Below are positions 6,092 to 6,544 of a stretch of DNA of 6,544 nucleotides, piece after piece. Each line of letters begins with the position of its first letter. Positions within the stretch are counted from its first letter, which is position 1. The notes beneath the pieces were generated by a model that was given only the letters and a program-made list of their open reading frames with translations, had not been told where the DNA came from and ran no database searches. This DNA is from Deltaproteobacteria bacterium (GTDB taxonomy: Bacteria > Desulfobacterota > Desulfobacteria > Desulfobacterales > ETH-SRB1), in assembly GCA_019314185.1 (NCBI GenBank), contig JAFCZU010000202.1, positions 1 to 6,544 of the forward strand. The letters run 5' to 3'. Made by a program: the position numbers and the translations under genes.

Positions 6092-6165
6092 TTAGCCACA
6101 GACACACACGGACGAACACAGACTTTCTATTTTGTCTGCGTCAGTTTGTATGGGTTTGTGGCTGA
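6092..6165. repeat. Palindromic repeat (32-bp arms, 10-nt loop) upstream of queE
   Basis: The arms 6092-6123 (containing AGCCACAGACAC) and 6134-6165 (containing TTTGTGGCTGA) align without gaps as an inverted repeat, about 23 of 32 positions complementary, around a T-rich 10-nt loop. The motif resembles the CCACAGA-type dispersed repeat common in environmental bacterial genomes. It begins 21 bp before the queE start and would lie in its mRNA leader. A regulatory role is possible but unsupported. Confidence 0.7.
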
Positions 6166-6187
6166 ATCTAAATTAGCAAATTTCTTC

Positions 6188-6220
6188 TATATTGACTTTG
6201 TATGAAAAACAGTCAATGAT
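6188..6220. promoter_or_regulatory. Possible divergent promoter pair for queE and manA
   Basis: Two TTGACT boxes face each other: 6192-6197 on the plus strand and 6211-6216 on the minus strand. The plus-strand box has AATGAT 17 bp downstream (6215-6220); the minus-strand box has AATATA at 17 bp (6188-6193). The -10 matches are mediocre. If real, the two promoters overlap and would compete. Confidence 0.25.
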
Positions 6221-6227
6221 GAATCAA

Positions 6228-6306
6228 GTGTTAGATGTTAAGTGTTAAGAGCTTGATAAAATAGAAAATTGCTTTAACCTAACATCTAACATCTAACATC
6301 TAACAC
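6228..6306. repeat. Heptamer repeat in inverted arms upstream of manA
   Basis: CTAACAT occurs three times in a row (6279-6285, 6286-6292, 6293-6299), followed by CTAACAC (6300-6306). The opposite arm has GTTAGAT/GTTAAGT/GTTAAGA (6230-6250). GTGTTAGATGTTA (6228-6240) is the exact reverse complement of 6294-6306. The array ends 20 bp before the manA ATG and would form a hairpin in its leader. Confidence 0.8.
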
Positions 6307-6326
6307 CTAACCGACACCTAAATCAA

Positions 6327-6544
6327 ATGAAAACAATATGTCTGCTTAAAAATACTGTGCAGGAATATGCCTGGGGATCTTATACAGCTATACCTGAACT
6401 TTTGGGAAAAGATTCACCTTCAAACAGACCACAGGCTGAACTTTGGATGGGCGCGCATCCAAAGGCTCCATCAAAGGTTAATTGTGAAGGGAAATGGATA
6501 TCTTTAATTGAGTTAATCAAAAACAATCCAATAGATATTCTTGG
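6327..6544 (+). CDS. manA: Mannose-6-phosphate isomerase, class I (5' part only)
   Basis: Only the first 72 codons are present; the window edge cuts the gene. The N-terminus MKTICLLKNTVQEYAWGSYTA and the block AELWMGAHPKAPS (38-50) closely match the class I (ManA/cupin) phosphomannose isomerases, including E. coli ManA as remembered. This zinc enzyme interconverts mannose 6-phosphate and fructose 6-phosphate, feeding GDP-mannose and polysaccharide synthesis. The zinc-binding residues fall beyond the window edge, so activity cannot be judged. The ATG at 6327 puts the conserved N-terminus in register with the family, but there is no Shine-Dalgarno and the heptamer repeat ends just upstream. The gene is divergent from queE, and nothing suggests a functional link between them. 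Confidence 0.93.
   Translation, partial: MKTICLLKNTVQEYAWGSYTAIPELLGKDSPSNRPQAELWMGAHPKAPSKVNCEGKWISLIELIKNNPIDIL

Noticed and set aside
6071..6110. preQ1 riboswitch upstream of queE (and of queC at 4726-4760)
   Set aside because: Expected because of the pathway, but no preQ1-I-like C-rich hairpin loop with an A-rich tail is visible in either leader.

Overview
The window looks like a chromosomal segment of an AT-leaning deltaproteobacterium (Desulfobacterota, probably Desulfobacterales-like). This rests on the style of the hybrid histidine kinase and the V4R-family proteins, and on the density of palindromic intergenic repeats. It is inference; no rRNA or marker gene is present to prove it.

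Layout. A small dodecin-like gene lies on the minus strand (15-227) behind a strong Shine-Dalgarno and a hairpin leader. The next ~820 bp has no credible gene. It holds a candidate 335-bp non-autonomous transposable element (418-752) with perfect 18-bp terminal inverted repeats flanked by a 6-bp direct repeat, then a clear sigma70-type promoter (967-995). That promoter faces a tight plus-strand cluster: two different V4R-type small-molecule-binding proteins (1061-1588 and 1578-2183, overlapping by 11 nt) and a soluble PAS-HisKA-HATPase-receiver hybrid histidine kinase (2194-3822, 10 nt downstream). The likely picture is a cytosolic ligand-sensing signalling module, with the two V4R proteins acting as ligand sensors or kinase partners. 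The ligand and output are not visible here.

Convergent to this cluster are two minus-strand genes of 7-deazaguanine (preQ0/queuosine) biosynthesis: queE (5426-6070) and, downstream of it, queC (4033-4725). QueE makes 7-carboxy-7-deazaguanine and QueC converts it to preQ0. They are separated by ~700 bp of repeats: three ~115-bp tandem copies, a palindromic MITE-like element, and an inverted copy of the tandem-repeat core. Divergent from queE, beyond two more hairpin-forming repeats, is the 5' end of manA (class I mannose-6-phosphate isomerase), cut by the window edge.

The most interesting items are the double-V4R plus hybrid-kinase operon with its cysteine/histidine clusters, the MITE with intact TIRs and putative target-site duplication, and the variety of intergenic palindromic repeat families in only 6.5 kb.
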